DNA from: Oscillospiraceae bacterium
GTDB taxonomy: Bacteria > Bacillota > Clostridia > Oscillospirales > Oscillospiraceae
Direction of reading: 5' to 3'
NCBI GenBank assembly: GCA_017622995.1
Contig: JAGAQA010000014.1
Coordinates: forward strand, 1 to 64,000
DNA length: 64,000 nucleotides
This document shows, one piece after another, positions 6,613 through 15,625 of the stretch (the first letter of the stretch is position 1; the number at the start of each line of letters is the position of its first letter). The notes beneath the pieces were generated by a model. The model searched no databases, was not told the DNA's origin, and saw only the letters and a list, made by a program, of their open reading frames with translations. A program made the translations under genes and the position numbers.

Positions 6613-8076
6613 TTACCAGGTTGTGTCTGTAGCATTGGGATAGTGGAAAACCTCCTGCAGCTTCGCGTAATAGGGCGTTGGATCCCCGTTTTCCTCATAG
6701 CGCCAGGGGGTGCCATATTCATTGCCCTCATACTGGGTGAGGCACTCCGGATGGACTTCCCCGAAGCGGTCAAGCTCCTCCTGAGAAGCCCTGGGCTTCA
6801 CATACACAAAGCACTCCAGCGGCAGCTTGTCCAGGGGCGACAGGTCTTCCACATGGGTGTAACTGATGTTCAGCCGTTTCAGGCTGTCGCAGCCGGAAAG
6901 GGGGGAAAGGTCCGTTACCAGACCGCAGTTGGAAAGCTCCAGAAATTCCAGTTCCTTACAGTTTTCAAAGGGTGTCAGGTCCTTGATGATGGAGCCGGAA
7001 ACAATGATGGCCTTCAGCCTGGGCATATTGGACACCCAGCTCCAATCGGACAGAATTTCATTGTGGCCGAAATCAATATACTCCACATCTTCGCAATATT
7101 TCAGCTGCTTGACCGTACTGTTGGTCACGTTGTAGACATAGCGCAGAACCGTCCGGTCCGTCAGGCAGCTCCCTGCCTTGGCAAAATAGATCCGCCAGAC
7201 GATTTTTGTCTGATCCCGGTAGTCATCCCGGAGCTGGGCCAGGACTTCATCGCTGAAATAACAGTGCTCCAGCAGCAGATACTTGCAGCCCTTCATAATG
7301 TCCAGCGACTGCCGCAGTTCCGGTTCCCTGCTGTCGCCGATTTTTTTGCTGTGGAACTCCACCCGTTCGTCCGTTGTGGAAATACGCTGGCCGAACAGAT
7401 CAAAGGTATAGTCCAGCATCACTTCCGGTGCCGATTCCTGGAGGGTGTGCACCTCCTCCACGGATAAAGCAGAATTTCCTTCCTCGTCGCTCAGTTTGAC
7501 GGTCCGCAAATTGGGAAGCAGCGGCAGCGCCGCGGCTGCTTCTTCCACATTCTCCGAGGTCATGGCAGACAGATCCGCCTCAATCGCCTCGGAAGAAATC
7601 TCCTGACCCAAGAGCGCTACCGTATAGCGCAGGGAAAGCTCCGGATAGGTCAGCCGCAATTCCTGCAGCTGTTGGAATGTCAACTCCATTCCCGGCAGAT
7701 TCAATTCCCTGAGGCGGGGAAAATACCTGAGATTTTCCAGCAGCAGATCATAATCAAAGCTTTCCAGGGTCAGGGTCTCAACATCCGCTTTCGGCTGGGA
7801 AGCGCCCAAATCGACGGTGTAAATCACTTCCACCTGAGGATGGGTTTTTGCATAGTCCGTGATTTGGGCATAGCAGGTGCTGCCGGAAAGGTCTGCTTTC
7901 TTTAGGTTGGGATAGTCCTCCAGCTGATGGATGGTCTGCTCTGTTACAACAAGCGTTATTTCCTCCACATCCGGCACCGGGCTTTCCGTCTGACCCGGAT
8001 CCCCGGGCTTCCCGCAGGCAGCGAGCAGCATCACGCACATCAGAAGAAGCAGCCGGACACAGCTTCCTTTTTTCAT
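6613..8076 (-). CDS. Leucine-rich-repeat lipoprotein
   Basis: A 487-residue exported protein. The N terminus MKKGSCVRLLLLMCVMLLAA ends in the lipobox LAAC, so it is predicted to be lipid-anchored outside the cell membrane. A Pro-rich linker follows, then irregular leucine-rich repeats from residue 40 onward, clearest in the C-terminal half (FENCKELEFLELSNCGLVTD, LSPLSGCDSLKRLNISYTHV). Such repeats usually bind proteins or peptides. I cannot name a ligand. Start chosen at the ATG preceding the signal peptide; in-frame codons continue far upstream but run opposite to the DUF362 gene and are not real. A promoter lies at 8110-8138. Confidence 0.85.
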   Translation of the reverse strand: MKKGSCVRLLLLMCVMLLAACGKPGDPGQTESPVPDVEEITLVVTEQTIHQLEDYPNLKKADLSGSTCYAQITDYAKTHPQVEVIYTVDLGASQPKADVETLTLESFDYDLLLENLRYFPRLRELNLPGMELTFQQLQELRLTYPELSLRYTVALLGQEISSEAIEADLSAMTSENVEEAAAALPLLPNLRTVKLSDEEGNSALSVEEVHTLQESAPEVMLDYTFDLFGQRISTTDERVEFHSKKIGDSREPELRQSLDIMKGCKYLLLEHCYFSDEVLAQLRDDYRDQTKIVWRIYFAKAGSCLTDRTVLRYVYNVTNSTVKQLKYCEDVEYIDFGHNEILSDWSWVSNMPRLKAIIVSGSIIKDLTPFENCKELEFLELSNCGLVTDLSPLSGCDSLKRLNISYTHVEDLSPLDKLPLECFVYVKPRASQEELDRFGEVHPECLTQYEGNEYGTPWRYEENGDPTPYYAKLQEVFHYPNATDTTW

Positions 8077-8109
8077 TCCTGTTCTTCTCCCCTTCCGTCT
8101 ATCCGGGGG

Positions 8110-8138
8110 ATTATACCATAGCTCAGCCCGGAAAACAA
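8110..8138 (-). promoter_or_regulatory. LRR lipoprotein promoter
   Basis: Minus-strand TTGTTT (8133-8138), 17 bases, TATAAT (8110-8115). Confidence 0.6.
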
Positions 8139-8198
8139 GGCATCTGTCCTCTATTCTGTCCCGCATCCTCTTTTTCATTCCCCAGGGTGAAAAAGAGC

Positions 8199-8229
8199 TT
8201 GACAAAGTACCGGGTGTTCGTCTTATAAT
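8199..8229 (+). promoter_or_regulatory. DUF362 gene promoter
   Basis: TTGACA (8199-8204) and TATAAT (8224-8229) spaced by 19 bases, wider than ideal; TTATAA one base upstream would give 18. Confidence 0.6.
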
Positions 8230-8256
8230 AACAAAAACAAAGCAGGAGGTTTCCCC

Positions 8257-9141
8257 ATGGAAAAAGCAAAAGTGTATTTTACCCGGAATATCACCCCGGA
8301 AAACGTGGTCCGGCTGTATTCCCTTTTGGACAAGCAGCTTCCCGGCAAGGTAGCCGTGAAGGTTCACTCCGGTGAGAAGGGCAACCAGAATTTTCTGCGT
8401 CCCGAATTTATGAAGCCCATGATTGACGCTGTGAAGGGCACGGTTGTGGAGTGCAACACCGCCTATGGCGGGGAACGGAACACCTCTGAAAAGCACCGCA
8501 AGCTGATCGCCTACCACGGCTGGAGCCACTACTTTGACGTAGACCTTATGGATGCGGAAGGCCCGGATCTGGAGCTGGCAATCCCTGAGGGCAGAAAAAT
8601 CCATAAAAACCTGGTGGGCAAAAACCTTGCCGCCTACGACTCCATGCTGGTGCTGTCCCACTTTAAGGGGCATCCCATGGGCGGCTTCGGCGGCGCCCTG
8701 AAGCAGCTCTCCATTGGCTGTGCCTCCACCGCGGGCAAGGCCTACATTCATTCCGCAGGCAAAACCACGGACCAGTATATTCTCTGGGACAATGTGGCTG
8801 CCCAGGATGATTTTCTTGCGAGTATGGCCGATTCCGCCAGCAGTGTGGTGAAATACTTTAGGGGCAACATGGCCTTTGTCAACATCATGTGCAATATGAG
8901 CGTTGACTGCGACTGCTGCGCCGTCGCGGAGGACCCCTGCATGAAGGACATCGGTATTCTGTCCTCCCTGGACCCCGTGGCCCTGGACCAGGCCTGTGTT
9001 GACCTTGTAAAGCAGTCCGATGATCCCGGCAGGGACCATCTGCTGGAGCGGATCAACACCCGCCACGGCACCCACACCATTGACTGTGCAGCCGCTCTTG
9101 GTATCGGCAGTCAGGATTATGAACTGATCTGTGTAGACTGA
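8257..9141 (+). CDS. DUF362 domain protein
   Basis: A 294-residue protein of the DUF362 family, often annotated as an uncharacterised iron-sulfur-associated protein. Recognisable features are the N-terminal VAVKVHSGEKGNQNFLRPEF, the central segment HFKGHPMGGFGGALKQLSIG and the C-terminal DPVALDQACVDLV. Many relatives carry two 4Fe-4S motifs; here the only cysteine-rich region is CNMSVDCDCCAVAEDPC, not a classical ferredoxin pair, so cofactor content is unclear. An AGGAGG site precedes the ATG. Monocistronic, ended by the hairpin at 9155-9183. Confidence 0.85.
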   Translation: MEKAKVYFTRNITPENVVRLYSLLDKQLPGKVAVKVHSGEKGNQNFLRPEFMKPMIDAVKGTVVECNTAYGGERNTSEKHRKLIAYHGWSHYFDVDLMDAEGPDLELAIPEGRKIHKNLVGKNLAAYDSMLVLSHFKGHPMGGFGGALKQLSIGCASTAGKAYIHSAGKTTDQYILWDNVAAQDDFLASMADSASSVVKYFRGNMAFVNIMCNMSVDCDCCAVAEDPCMKDIGILSSLDPVALDQACVDLVKQSDDPGRDHLLERINTRHGTHTIDCAAALGIGSQDYELICVD

Positions 9142-9154
9142 TTCACCGCGTTTT

Positions 9155-9183
9155 CCCCGGAAGCAGTGCTTCCGGGGATTTTT
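9155..9183 (+). terminator. Terminator after DUF362 gene
   Basis: Arms CCCCGGAAGCA and TGCTTCCGGGG around one base, followed by ATTTTT. Confidence 0.85.
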
Positions 9184-9211
9184 AAGCTTTGTTTAAGCTT
9201 TCCCGGGATTG

Positions 9212-9240
9212 TTGCATTGGGCGTTTTCTCATGCTATAGT
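9212..9240 (+). promoter_or_regulatory. VanZ-like gene promoter
   Basis: TTGCAT (9212-9217), 17 bases, TATAGT (9235-9240). It lies inside any longer reading of the downstream gene and so supports the GTG start at 9263. Confidence 0.7.
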
Positions 9241-9262
9241 GTCAGAAAAGGAGGAATGCCCA

Positions 9263-9865
9263 GTGATTGGCTATCTTACCGAGTGTTTTTTCAGCGGTGT
9301 TTGCGCGCTGCCGGTGCTTCTGCTGCTGCGGCTGGCTTTCGGGAAAAGGCTGAGCGGCGGCGGACGGTTTTTTCTGATCCTCTATGTGCTGTACATCAGT
9401 ATGATGTTTAACGTGGTAGGGCTTCCGGCCATTCCCTACCTCAGTTGGGGGCCCAGCCTGAACCTGATCCCATTTTCCGATTTTCAGGACAGACGGTTTT
9501 TCCTGCTGTCCGGGATGAATGTTCTGATGTTTGTACCCCTGGGCTTTCTGCTGCCCATGATCTGGGGCAGATTCCGCAGCTTTGGAGACACACTGGCTGC
9601 GGGAATGCTCACTTCCCTATCCATTGAGCTTTTGCAGCTTTTCTCCTTCCGGGCAACGGATGTGGACGATTTGATCTTCAACACCATTGGTGCCTGTCTG
9701 GGCTTTCTTGCCGCCAAGCTTCTGTTTGGCCGCCGCTGGCGTGTTTCTGTCCGGACCGGCAGGCAGGATTTACTCTCTCTGCTTACCGTAAACGGAATTG
9801 TCTTTTTCTTCCACTTTTTCTGGCGGTTCCAGGCACTGGAACTGATTTACAGCCTGACACATTAA
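9263..9865 (+). CDS. VanZ-like integral membrane protein
   Basis: A 200-residue membrane protein with about five helices and the VanZ-family core: NLIPFSDFQD, then LMFVPLGFLLPMIW and the motif SIELLQLFSFRATDVDDLIF. VanZ confers low-level teicoplanin resistance in Enterococcus, but most chromosomal members have no known role. The GTG start is chosen because AGGAGG lies 8 bases upstream and the promoter at 9212-9240 excludes the ATG at 9209. It is separate from the leucine operon, which converges on it. Confidence 0.85.
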   Translation: MIGYLTECFFSGVCALPVLLLLRLAFGKRLSGGGRFFLILYVLYISMMFNVVGLPAIPYLSWGPSLNLIPFSDFQDRRFFLLSGMNVLMFVPLGFLLPMIWGRFRSFGDTLAAGMLTSLSIELLQLFSFRATDVDDLIFNTIGACLGFLAAKLLFGRRWRVSVRTGRQDLLSLLTVNGIVFFFHFFWRFQALELIYSLTH

Positions 9866-9869
9866 AATA

Positions 9870-9891
9870 CCGGGACCTGCTGCGGTCCCGG
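9870..9891. terminator. Bidirectional terminator, vanZ-like / leuB
   Basis: Arms CCGGGACC and GGTCCCGG between convergent genes, followed by TTTCTT on the plus strand. Confidence 0.65.
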
Positions 9892-9896
9892 GTTTC

Positions 9897-10973
9897 TTAT
9901 TGGATGCGGTTCGCGATCTCCTCACCCATACGGGTGCAGCCCACCTTTACGCAGTCTGTTGACGACAGAATATCCGCCGTACGGAAGCCCGCATCCAACG
10001 TATCGGATACCGCCTGTTCAATGGCATCCGCTTCCCTTTCCATATCAAAGCTGAAGCGCAGCATCATCCCTGCCGCCAGAATGGTCCCGATGGGGTTGGC
10101 TGCATCCTGCCCCGCAATGTCCGGCGCGGAACCGTGAATGGGCTCGTACAGTCCTCTGGTGGTGGCGCCCAGGCTGGAGGACGGAATGGTTCCGATGGAA
10201 CCGGTGATCATGGAGGCCTCATCGGACAGAATGTCGCCGAACATATTCTCCGTGACAATCACATCAAACTGGCTGGGGTCCCTGACAATCTGCATGGCGC
10301 AGTTGTCTACCAGCATATCGGAAAGAACCACATCCGGGTATTCCCCTGCCAGCTCATGCATGACTTTTTTCCACAGGCGGCTGGAATCCAGTACATTGCT
10401 CTTTTCCACGGAGCAAAGTCTTCCCTTCCGCTTCCGGGCAGTCTCAAAGCCGATGCGGCCAATCCGGCGGATCTCTTCCGCACTGTAGGTCAGAATATCC
10501 TCCGCAACCGCCTGGCCGCCTTCCTGCCGGGTGGAGTGGGAGCCAAAGTAGATGCCGCCGGTGAGCTCCCGGACAATGATGAAATCAATGCCCTTTTCCA
10601 CCAGTTCCGGCTTCAGCGGGGAAGCGCTTGCCAGCTGGGGCCAGATCTTTGCCGGCCGGTTGTTGCTGTAGACCTCCATAGCCGCTCTCAGCCGCAGCAG
10701 TCCCTTTTCCGGCCGCATGGGGCCGGGAACATCATTCCACTTGGGGCCGCCCACCGCGCCAAGCAGCACACTGTCAGAAGCCAGGCATTTCTCTAGCTCT
10801 GCCTGGGGCAGGGGGTCGCCCCACTTGTCGATGGCGTTTCCGCCCATATCTACATCCGTATAGGAAAAGCTGTGGCCGTAAACCCTTGCCACCTGATCCA
10901 GCACCTTCACCGCCTGGACGATGATTTCCGGACCAATGCCGTCGCCGCGAATCAGGGCAATCTTCTTCTCCAT
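9897..10973 (-). CDS. leuB: 3-isopropylmalate dehydrogenase
   Basis: Catalyses NAD-dependent oxidative decarboxylation of 3-isopropylmalate, the third step to leucine. The 358-residue protein starts MEKKIALIRGDGIGPEII and has the family motifs LRAAMEVYSNNRPAK, VRELTGGIYFGSH and the metal/substrate loop MFGDILSDEASMITGSIG, then EPIHGSAPDIAGQDAANP. Last gene of leuACDB, 3 bases after leuD, under the T-box at 14440-14730. Confidence 0.97.
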   Translation of the reverse strand: MEKKIALIRGDGIGPEIIVQAVKVLDQVARVYGHSFSYTDVDMGGNAIDKWGDPLPQAELEKCLASDSVLLGAVGGPKWNDVPGPMRPEKGLLRLRAAMEVYSNNRPAKIWPQLASASPLKPELVEKGIDFIIVRELTGGIYFGSHSTRQEGGQAVAEDILTYSAEEIRRIGRIGFETARKRKGRLCSVEKSNVLDSSRLWKKVMHELAGEYPDVVLSDMLVDNCAMQIVRDPSQFDVIVTENMFGDILSDEASMITGSIGTIPSSSLGATTRGLYEPIHGSAPDIAGQDAANPIGTILAAGMMLRFSFDMEREADAIEQAVSDTLDAGFRTADILSSTDCVKVGCTRMGEEIANRIQ

Positions 10974-10976
10974 GGG

Positions 10977-11462
10977 TCAGCCCTCCTTCAGGGATGCCAG
11001 CAGGCCCCCTGCCCGGATGATTCTCTGAATAAACTCCGGGAAGGGTTCCGCCTGGTATTGTTTGCCGGTGGTTTCATCGGTGATGACGCCGGTATCAAAG
11101 TTCACATCCACCCGGTCGCCGGGCTGAATCTCCTCTGCCGCCTGCTCGCACTCCAGAATCGGCAGTCCAATATTGATGGCATTGCGGTAAAAGATCCGAG
11201 CAAAGCTCTTGGCGATTACACAGCCTATACCGCAGGTCTTGATCGCCAGAGGCGCATGCTCCCGGGAGGAGCCGCAGCCGAAGTTCCAGCCTGCTACCAT
11301 AATATCTCCCGGGCGCACGCTGGATACAAAGGATGTATCAATATCCTCCATGCAGTGTTTGGCCAGCTCCTGGGCATTGGGGGTGTTCAGATACCGGGCG
11401 GGGATAATCACGTCCGTGTCCACATTATCCGGGTACTTAAAAACGGTTCCCTGTGTCTGCAT
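10977..11462 (-). CDS. leuD: 3-isopropylmalate dehydratase small subunit
   Basis: Small (swivel-domain) subunit of isopropylmalate isomerase. The 161-residue protein has [22 protein letters not shown] sequence at its start, then [20 protein letters not shown], the hallmark active-site loop, and [18 protein letters not shown]. It pairs with LeuC encoded one base upstream. The short, separate subunit is the bacterial/archaeal type. Confidence 0.97.
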   Translation of the reverse strand: MQTQGTVFKYPDNVDTDVIIPARYLNTPNAQELAKHCMEDIDTSFVSSVRPGDIMVAGWNFGCGSSREHAPLAIKTCGIGCVIAKSFARIFYRNAINIGLPILECEQAAEEIQPGDRVDVNFDTGVITDETTGKQYQAEPFPEFIQRIIRAGGLLASLKEG

Positions 11463-11463
11463 C

Positions 11464-12726
11464 TTACATATCCTCCTTGGGAGCGGTGATAAAGCCGGTC
11501 AGCGCGCTTGCGGCGGCAGTGGCGGGGCTTGCAAGGTAGATTTCGCTTTTTACATGGCCCATACGGCCCACAAAATTCCGGTTGGTGGTGGCAACGCACC
11601 GTTCCCCCTCTGCCAGAATGCCCATGTAGCCCCCCAGGCAGGGGCCGCAGGTAGGTGTGGAAACCACCGCACCGGCATCCACAAAGGCGGTGGTATAGCC
11701 TCTGACGATGCACTCCCGGTAAATTGCCATGGTGGCGGGGATGATGATGCAGCGCACACCGGGCGCAACGGTGTGATCCTTTAAGATCCGGTAGGCCGTT
11801 TCCATATCCTCCATCCGGCCGTTGGTGCAGCTGCCGATGACCACCTGATCAATTTTGATGGAACCCAGTTCCGCTGCCGGGTGGGTGTTCTCCGGCAGAT
11901 GGGGGCAGGCCACCGTGGGAACAATGGAAGACAGATCGATCTCGATGGTCTTCTCGTAAACGGCATCCTCGTCAGCGGAATAAATCACAGGCTCCCGCTC
12001 ACTGCGGCCCTTGAGGTAGGCAAGGGTCACCTGGTCCACAGGGAAAATTCCGTTTTTGGCGCCGGCCTCTATTGCCATATTGCAGATGCACAGCCGGTCA
12101 TCCATACTCAAAGACGCCACACCGGGTCCGGTAAACTCCATGCTTTTATAGAGGGCACCGTCCACACCGATCCTGCCGATGATGGTCAGAATCACATCCT
12201 TGCCGCTGACATTGGGTCTGAGACTCCCCGTCAGATGGAAACGGATCGCAGAAGGGACCTTAAACCAGGCTTTCCCGGTTGCCATGCCCGCCGCCATATC
12301 CGTGCTGCCCACGCCGGTGGAGAACGCGCCCAAAGCGCCATAGGTGCAGGTGTGGCTGTCGGCACCGATGATGCAGTCACCGGCAGTTACCACGCCCTGT
12401 TCCGGCAGCAGGGCGTGCTCTATGCCCATTTTGCCCACATCGTAGAAATGGCTGACGCAGTGGGCGCAGGCAAACTCCCGGCAGGTTTTGCTCTGCTGGG
12501 CAGCCTTAATATCCTTGTTGGGCACAAAGTGATCCAGAACGATTACAACCTTGTCCGGATCATATACCCCCTCAAAACCGGCCTTTTGAAACTCGTTCAC
12601 AGCCACAGGGGTGGTAATGTCATTGCCCAATACAATGTTCAGGTCCGCCTGGATCAACTGCCCCGGGGTAACCTGGGGCAGTCCCGCATGGGCCGCCAGG
12701 ATTTTTTGTGTCATTGTCATTGCCAT
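11464..12726 (-). CDS. leuC: 3-isopropylmalate dehydratase large subunit
   Basis: Aconitase-family subunit that holds the 4Fe-4S cluster and isomerises 2- to 3-isopropylmalate. The 420-residue protein has [29 protein letters not shown] with the first cluster cysteine, and the CxxC pair in [10 protein letters not shown]. Length is typical of the shorter LeuC type that works with a separate LeuD. The cluster is oxygen-sensitive, in keeping with an anaerobe. Confidence 0.97.
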   Translation of the reverse strand: MAMTMTQKILAAHAGLPQVTPGQLIQADLNIVLGNDITTPVAVNEFQKAGFEGVYDPDKVVIVLDHFVPNKDIKAAQQSKTCREFACAHCVSHFYDVGKMGIEHALLPEQGVVTAGDCIIGADSHTCTYGALGAFSTGVGSTDMAAGMATGKAWFKVPSAIRFHLTGSLRPNVSGKDVILTIIGRIGVDGALYKSMEFTGPGVASLSMDDRLCICNMAIEAGAKNGIFPVDQVTLAYLKGRSEREPVIYSADEDAVYEKTIEIDLSSIVPTVACPHLPENTHPAAELGSIKIDQVVIGSCTNGRMEDMETAYRILKDHTVAPGVRCIIIPATMAIYRECIVRGYTTAFVDAGAVVSTPTCGPCLGGYMGILAEGERCVATTNRNFVGRMGHVKSEIYLASPATAAASALTGFITAPKEDM

Positions 12727-12739
12727 AGCTGTTTGCTCC

Positions 12740-14404
12740 TTACTCGGTAATGGAATTATTGAAGGCGCTCAAAAGCGCGTAGATACTTGCCCGGGTAATA
12801 TCCGTATCGCTGCCCGCACCCCAGTGCATTCTGCCGTCGGCACCTTCGATGCCCACATAGGAAACAGCGGTAGAGCCGGAATTCTTCTGCTGAAGGCTGT
12901 GTTCGGTATAGACCTTCAGGGTATAGTTTACGCCTGTGTAGGCCTTCAGCGCGTTGCTGACGGCATCCAGGCTGCCGTTGCCGGATCCATGAATCTGTGC
13001 CGCAATCCCGTCCTTCACAAAGACCGCATCACAGCAGGCGCCTCCCGCCATGGGCTCGATTTTTACATTCCGCAAAGAGATTGGGGCCTGGATATTCAGG
13101 TAGCTCAGCCGGAACACCCGGAGTACATCCTCCGCTTTCAGCTCCCGGTGCTCATGGTCGGAAATATCCTTGCACAGGTAACCAAAATGCTCCCGCATTT
13201 TGGCTGGCAGCACATAGCCATAGGCATGCTCCAGGAGGTAGCTGATGCCACCCTTGCCGCTCTGGGAATTGACCCGGATGACATCGGCATCGTAGGTCCG
13301 GCTGATGTCTCTGGGATCGATGGGAATATAGGGCACCGTCCACCGGTGCAGCTGCTTTTCCTCCCGCCATTTCATGCCCTTGGCAATGGCATCCTGATGG
13401 CTGCCGGAGAAAGCCGCAAACACCAGAGCACCGGCATAGGGCGTCCGCTCATAAACATGCATCCGGGTGCAGCGCTCATAAACCTCCACAATGGCCGGAA
13501 GATTGGAAAAGTCCAGTCCGGGATCTACGCCGTGGGAATACATATTCATGGCCAGGGTGACAACATCCACATTGCCGGTTCGCTCGCCATTGCCAAAGAG
13601 GGTGCCTTCCACCCGGTCGGCACCGGCCAGCAGCGCCAGCTCTGTATCGGCTACACCGGTGCCCCGGTCGTTGTGGGGGTGCAGGGAAAGGGTCACATAG
13701 GGGCGGTACTTCAGATTCTCGCTGATGTATTCTACCTGGCTGGCGTATACATGGGGCAGGCTCATCTCCACCGTTACCGGCAGATTGATGATCACGTTAT
13801 TGGTTTCACTGGGTTCCAGCACATCCAGAACCGCGTTGCATACCTCCAGCGCGTACTCCGGCTCGGTTCCGGTGAAGCTTTCGGGAGAATACTCAAAACG
13901 GAAATTGCCCTCATACTCCTCTGCCAGACGCTTGACAAGCCTTGCGCCCTCCACAGCGATTTCCTTGATCTCCTCCTTGCTCTTGCGGAACACCTGCTCC
14001 CGCTGGGCAACACTGGTGGAATTGTAAAAATGAATGATGGCACTGGGGGCACCCTTGCAGGCCTCGAAGGTTTTGCGGATGATATGCTCCCGGCACTGGG
14101 TCAGCACCTGCACCGTCACATCCTCCGGAATCATCTTTTCCTCGATCAGGGTCCGCAGAAAGGTGTATTCCGTCTCCGAGGCCGCGGGGAAGCCCACCTC
14201 GATCTCTTTAAATCCAACCTTCAGCAGCATCCGGTAGAAGTCCAGCTTCTCTTCCAGGCTCATGGGAATCACCAGGCTCTGGTTGCCGTCCCGCAGGTCC
14301 ACACTGCACCATGCGGGAGCCTGCTCGATATGATCCCGCTGCACCCACTTGTAATGGGCTCCGGGGGCGGGATAATACCCTGCCGCGTACTTTGTTGCGT
14401 CCAT
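12740..14404 (-). CDS. leuA: 2-isopropylmalate synthase
   Basis: Condenses acetyl-CoA with 2-ketoisovalerate, the committed step of leucine synthesis. The 554-residue protein matches the longer LeuA2 type: catalytic [16 protein letters not shown] near the start, metal histidines in [17 protein letters not shown] and [10 protein letters not shown], and a C-terminal regulatory domain (from about residue 425) ending in an ALLSAFN helix. That domain gives leucine feedback inhibition in relatives. The ATG at 14404 follows the T-box leader; in-frame codons further upstream lie within the leader terminator and are not used. Confidence 0.96.
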   Translation of the reverse strand: MDATKYAAGYYPAPGAHYKWVQRDHIEQAPAWCSVDLRDGNQSLVIPMSLEEKLDFYRMLLKVGFKEIEVGFPAASETEYTFLRTLIEEKMIPEDVTVQVLTQCREHIIRKTFEACKGAPSAIIHFYNSTSVAQREQVFRKSKEEIKEIAVEGARLVKRLAEEYEGNFRFEYSPESFTGTEPEYALEVCNAVLDVLEPSETNNVIINLPVTVEMSLPHVYASQVEYISENLKYRPYVTLSLHPHNDRGTGVADTELALLAGADRVEGTLFGNGERTGNVDVVTLAMNMYSHGVDPGLDFSNLPAIVEVYERCTRMHVYERTPYAGALVFAAFSGSHQDAIAKGMKWREEKQLHRWTVPYIPIDPRDISRTYDADVIRVNSQSGKGGISYLLEHAYGYVLPAKMREHFGYLCKDISDHEHRELKAEDVLRVFRLSYLNIQAPISLRNVKIEPMAGGACCDAVFVKDGIAAQIHGSGNGSLDAVSNALKAYTGVNYTLKVYTEHSLQQKNSGSTAVSYVGIEGADGRMHWGAGSDTDITRASIYALLSAFNNSITE

Positions 14405-14439
14405 GTTCTTTTTCTCCTTTTTGGATAAAATGAATTGGA

Positions 14440-14730
14440 TGTTCTGAGGTGACAGAAAAAGCCCTGTCTCTTCCACAAGAAAGAGACAGGGCAGAAACGC
14501 CTTGCGGTACCACTCTTTTTGCCGATAACACGGCCACCTCACCGCAGTCCAACAACTGCGTTTCGCTGTAACGGGCGTCCCCCGTCCTGCCTAATAGAAG
14601 CAAGGTGCTCCGTTCTGCAAGGCCGCTCCGAGGCCAGTATACGCTCCCGCCGTCCCTTGGCTCGCACCATCCGCCAATTCTCTGAGTCAGGTATGGAAAC
14701 GCTTTTTCCTCATCTGTGCGTTTGTCATGT
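14440..14730 (-). promoter_or_regulatory. T-box riboswitch controlling leuACDB
   Basis: The minus-strand leader contains the T-box core AGAGTGGTACCGC (14504-14516), which pairs with the tRNA acceptor end in the antiterminator, just ahead of a strong terminator hairpin with a T run. A long stem-I region follows the promoter. A CUC triplet in the sequence GGCCTCGGAG (around 14630) is a plausible leucine specifier, but I assign it from position and operon content only. Uncharged tRNA-Leu would favour readthrough into leuA. Confidence 0.9.
14461..14492 (-). terminator. Leader terminator of the T-box
   Basis: Arms of about 14 bp (GCCCTGTCTCTT and its complement) followed on the minus strand by TTTTTCT; mutually exclusive with the antiterminator containing the T-box core. 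Confidence 0.9.
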
Positions 14731-14737
14731 TGGTGGG

Positions 14738-14766
14738 ATTATAACACCGCAGAAACGAATTGTCAA
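14738..14766 (-). promoter_or_regulatory. leuACDB promoter
   Basis: Perfect consensus on the minus strand: TTGACA (14761-14766), 17 bases, TATAAT (14738-14743). Strong constitutive initiation fits control by attenuation. Confidence 0.85.
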
Positions 14767-14827
14767 GCATTTTGTCGCTGCGGGAAGAATGGTTGTCCTC
14801 AATCGGCGGCCACATTCCCTTGGATAC

Positions 14828-14852
14828 AGCACTTTAGCTAAATAAAGTGCTG
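14828..14852. other. Short hairpin in intergenic region
   Basis: Perfect 10-bp arms CAGCACTTTA and TAAAGTGCTG around five bases. It lies between the leu promoter and the promoter at 14911, with no T tract, so its role is unclear. Confidence 0.4.
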
Positions 14853-14910
14853 CACCAAGACCATTCTTTTGTATCAGCCTACAAAGCTGTTTTTTCTTTC
14901 AAAAAGGGCT

Positions 14911-14939
14911 TTACAGCTTTAGCGAATGAAAGTATAATG
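14911..14939 (+). promoter_or_regulatory. Predicted promoter of the YerC-like gene
   Basis: TTTACA (14911-14916), 17 bases, TATAAT (14934-14939). The next plus-strand gene starts 360 bases downstream, so the transcript would carry a long leader containing the repeat at 14992-15155. Confidence 0.55.
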
Positions 14940-14991
14940 CTGTCAGGAAACACCCGTACGCACAAGTTTCTTGCAGACTGTCGAAGAAGTG

Positions 14992-15155
14992 GTGTCATTC
15001 CGAAGAAGTAGATCACACTGGCGTGGTGACCGAAGGGAATACTCTTGAGTGGAATCCCCCGGTTTTAAGGGCAAACCTGTCCATTACCGACCCATATAGT
15101 TCGGGGATTGCCACACCAGGCTGCGGCCTGGTTCGCAATGACAGGTTTATCGACA
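14992..15155. repeat. Repeat-like element with GTCATTCC / CGCAATGAC ends
   Basis: No gene is seen in 14767-15301. The segment opens with GTGTCATTCCGAAG and closes with GGATTGCCACACCAGGC...CGCAATGACAGG, which contains a hairpin (CCAGGC / GCCTGG). Sequences of this GTCATTGCGA...GGATTGCC type are common interspersed repeats in gut Clostridia as far as I know; only one full example is present here, so the assignment relies on recall. A shorter related palindrome occurs at 15570-15619. Confidence 0.5.
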
Positions 15156-15301
15156 CGCTGTTGATCAATTTGTATTGGTTACTCTGGCCCCTACCCTGAT
15201 GAAAGCGAAAATCCAGGTCCGGTTTTTTGTTGCCCCAAAGCGTAAACGCGCCAGCAATTTCCTGAAGGGTATGCGGGAAGAGCCATAAGGAGGCAGGTAT
15301 T

Positions 15302-15565
15302 TTGGAAAAACAGGAAAAAATCAATGCATTGTATGAAACCATCGTGTCGCTGGAATCCATAGATTCCTGCCGTGATCTATTTGAAGATCTATGCACCCAG
15401 AAGGAACTGGAGAAAATGGCGGAACGAATCTACGCCGCAAAGCTGCTTCTGCAAGGAAAAACCTACAATCAGGTCATCGCGGAAGCGGATATTTCTTCCG
15501 CCACCTTAAGCAGAGTTTCCAGATGTGTACAGTACGGAAACGGGTACTCCAAACTTCTAAAATAA
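15302..15565 (+). CDS. YerC/TrpR-family helix-turn-helix regulator
   Basis: An 87-residue DNA-binding protein of the Trp-repressor superfamily (YerC/YecD type). Helices run through LCTQKELEKMAERIYAAKLL and the recognition part TYNQVIAEADISSATLSRVS, typical of TrpR-like proteins. Ligand and targets of YerC proteins are largely unknown. The start is TTG, with AGGAGG 8 bases upstream and no better ATG. No trp gene is nearby. Confidence 0.88.
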   Translation: MEKQEKINALYETIVSLESIDSCRDLFEDLCTQKELEKMAERIYAAKLLLQGKTYNQVIAEADISSATLSRVSRCVQYGNGYSKLLK

Positions 15566-15569
15566 GACA

Positions 15570-15619
15570 AATGCCGTCATTGTGAATGTGCAGCTTCGCA
15601 CAATCGCAATGACGGCATT
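15570..15619. terminator. Long hairpin between convergent genes
   Basis: Arms AATGCCGTCATTG and CAATGACGGCATT plus inner pairing GTGC/GCAC. It sits 4 bases past the YerC-like stop and 6 before the end of the opposing gene, so it may act as a bidirectional terminator. Sequence is related to the GTCATTGCGA repeats. Confidence 0.55.
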
Positions 15620-15625
15620 GATCCT

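Noticed and set aside
8077..9075. Extension of the LRR lipoprotein frame far upstream
   Set aside because: The extra part lies antisense to the DUF362 gene, and a signal peptide with lipobox begins at 8076 behind its own promoter.
9209..9262. ATG at 9209 as start of the VanZ-like gene
   Set aside because: It lies upstream of the promoter at 9212-9240; the GTG at 9263 has AGGAGG at proper spacing.
12611..14428. Long plus-strand frame opposite leuA
   Set aside because: Fully antisense to conserved LeuA sequence; no start signal.
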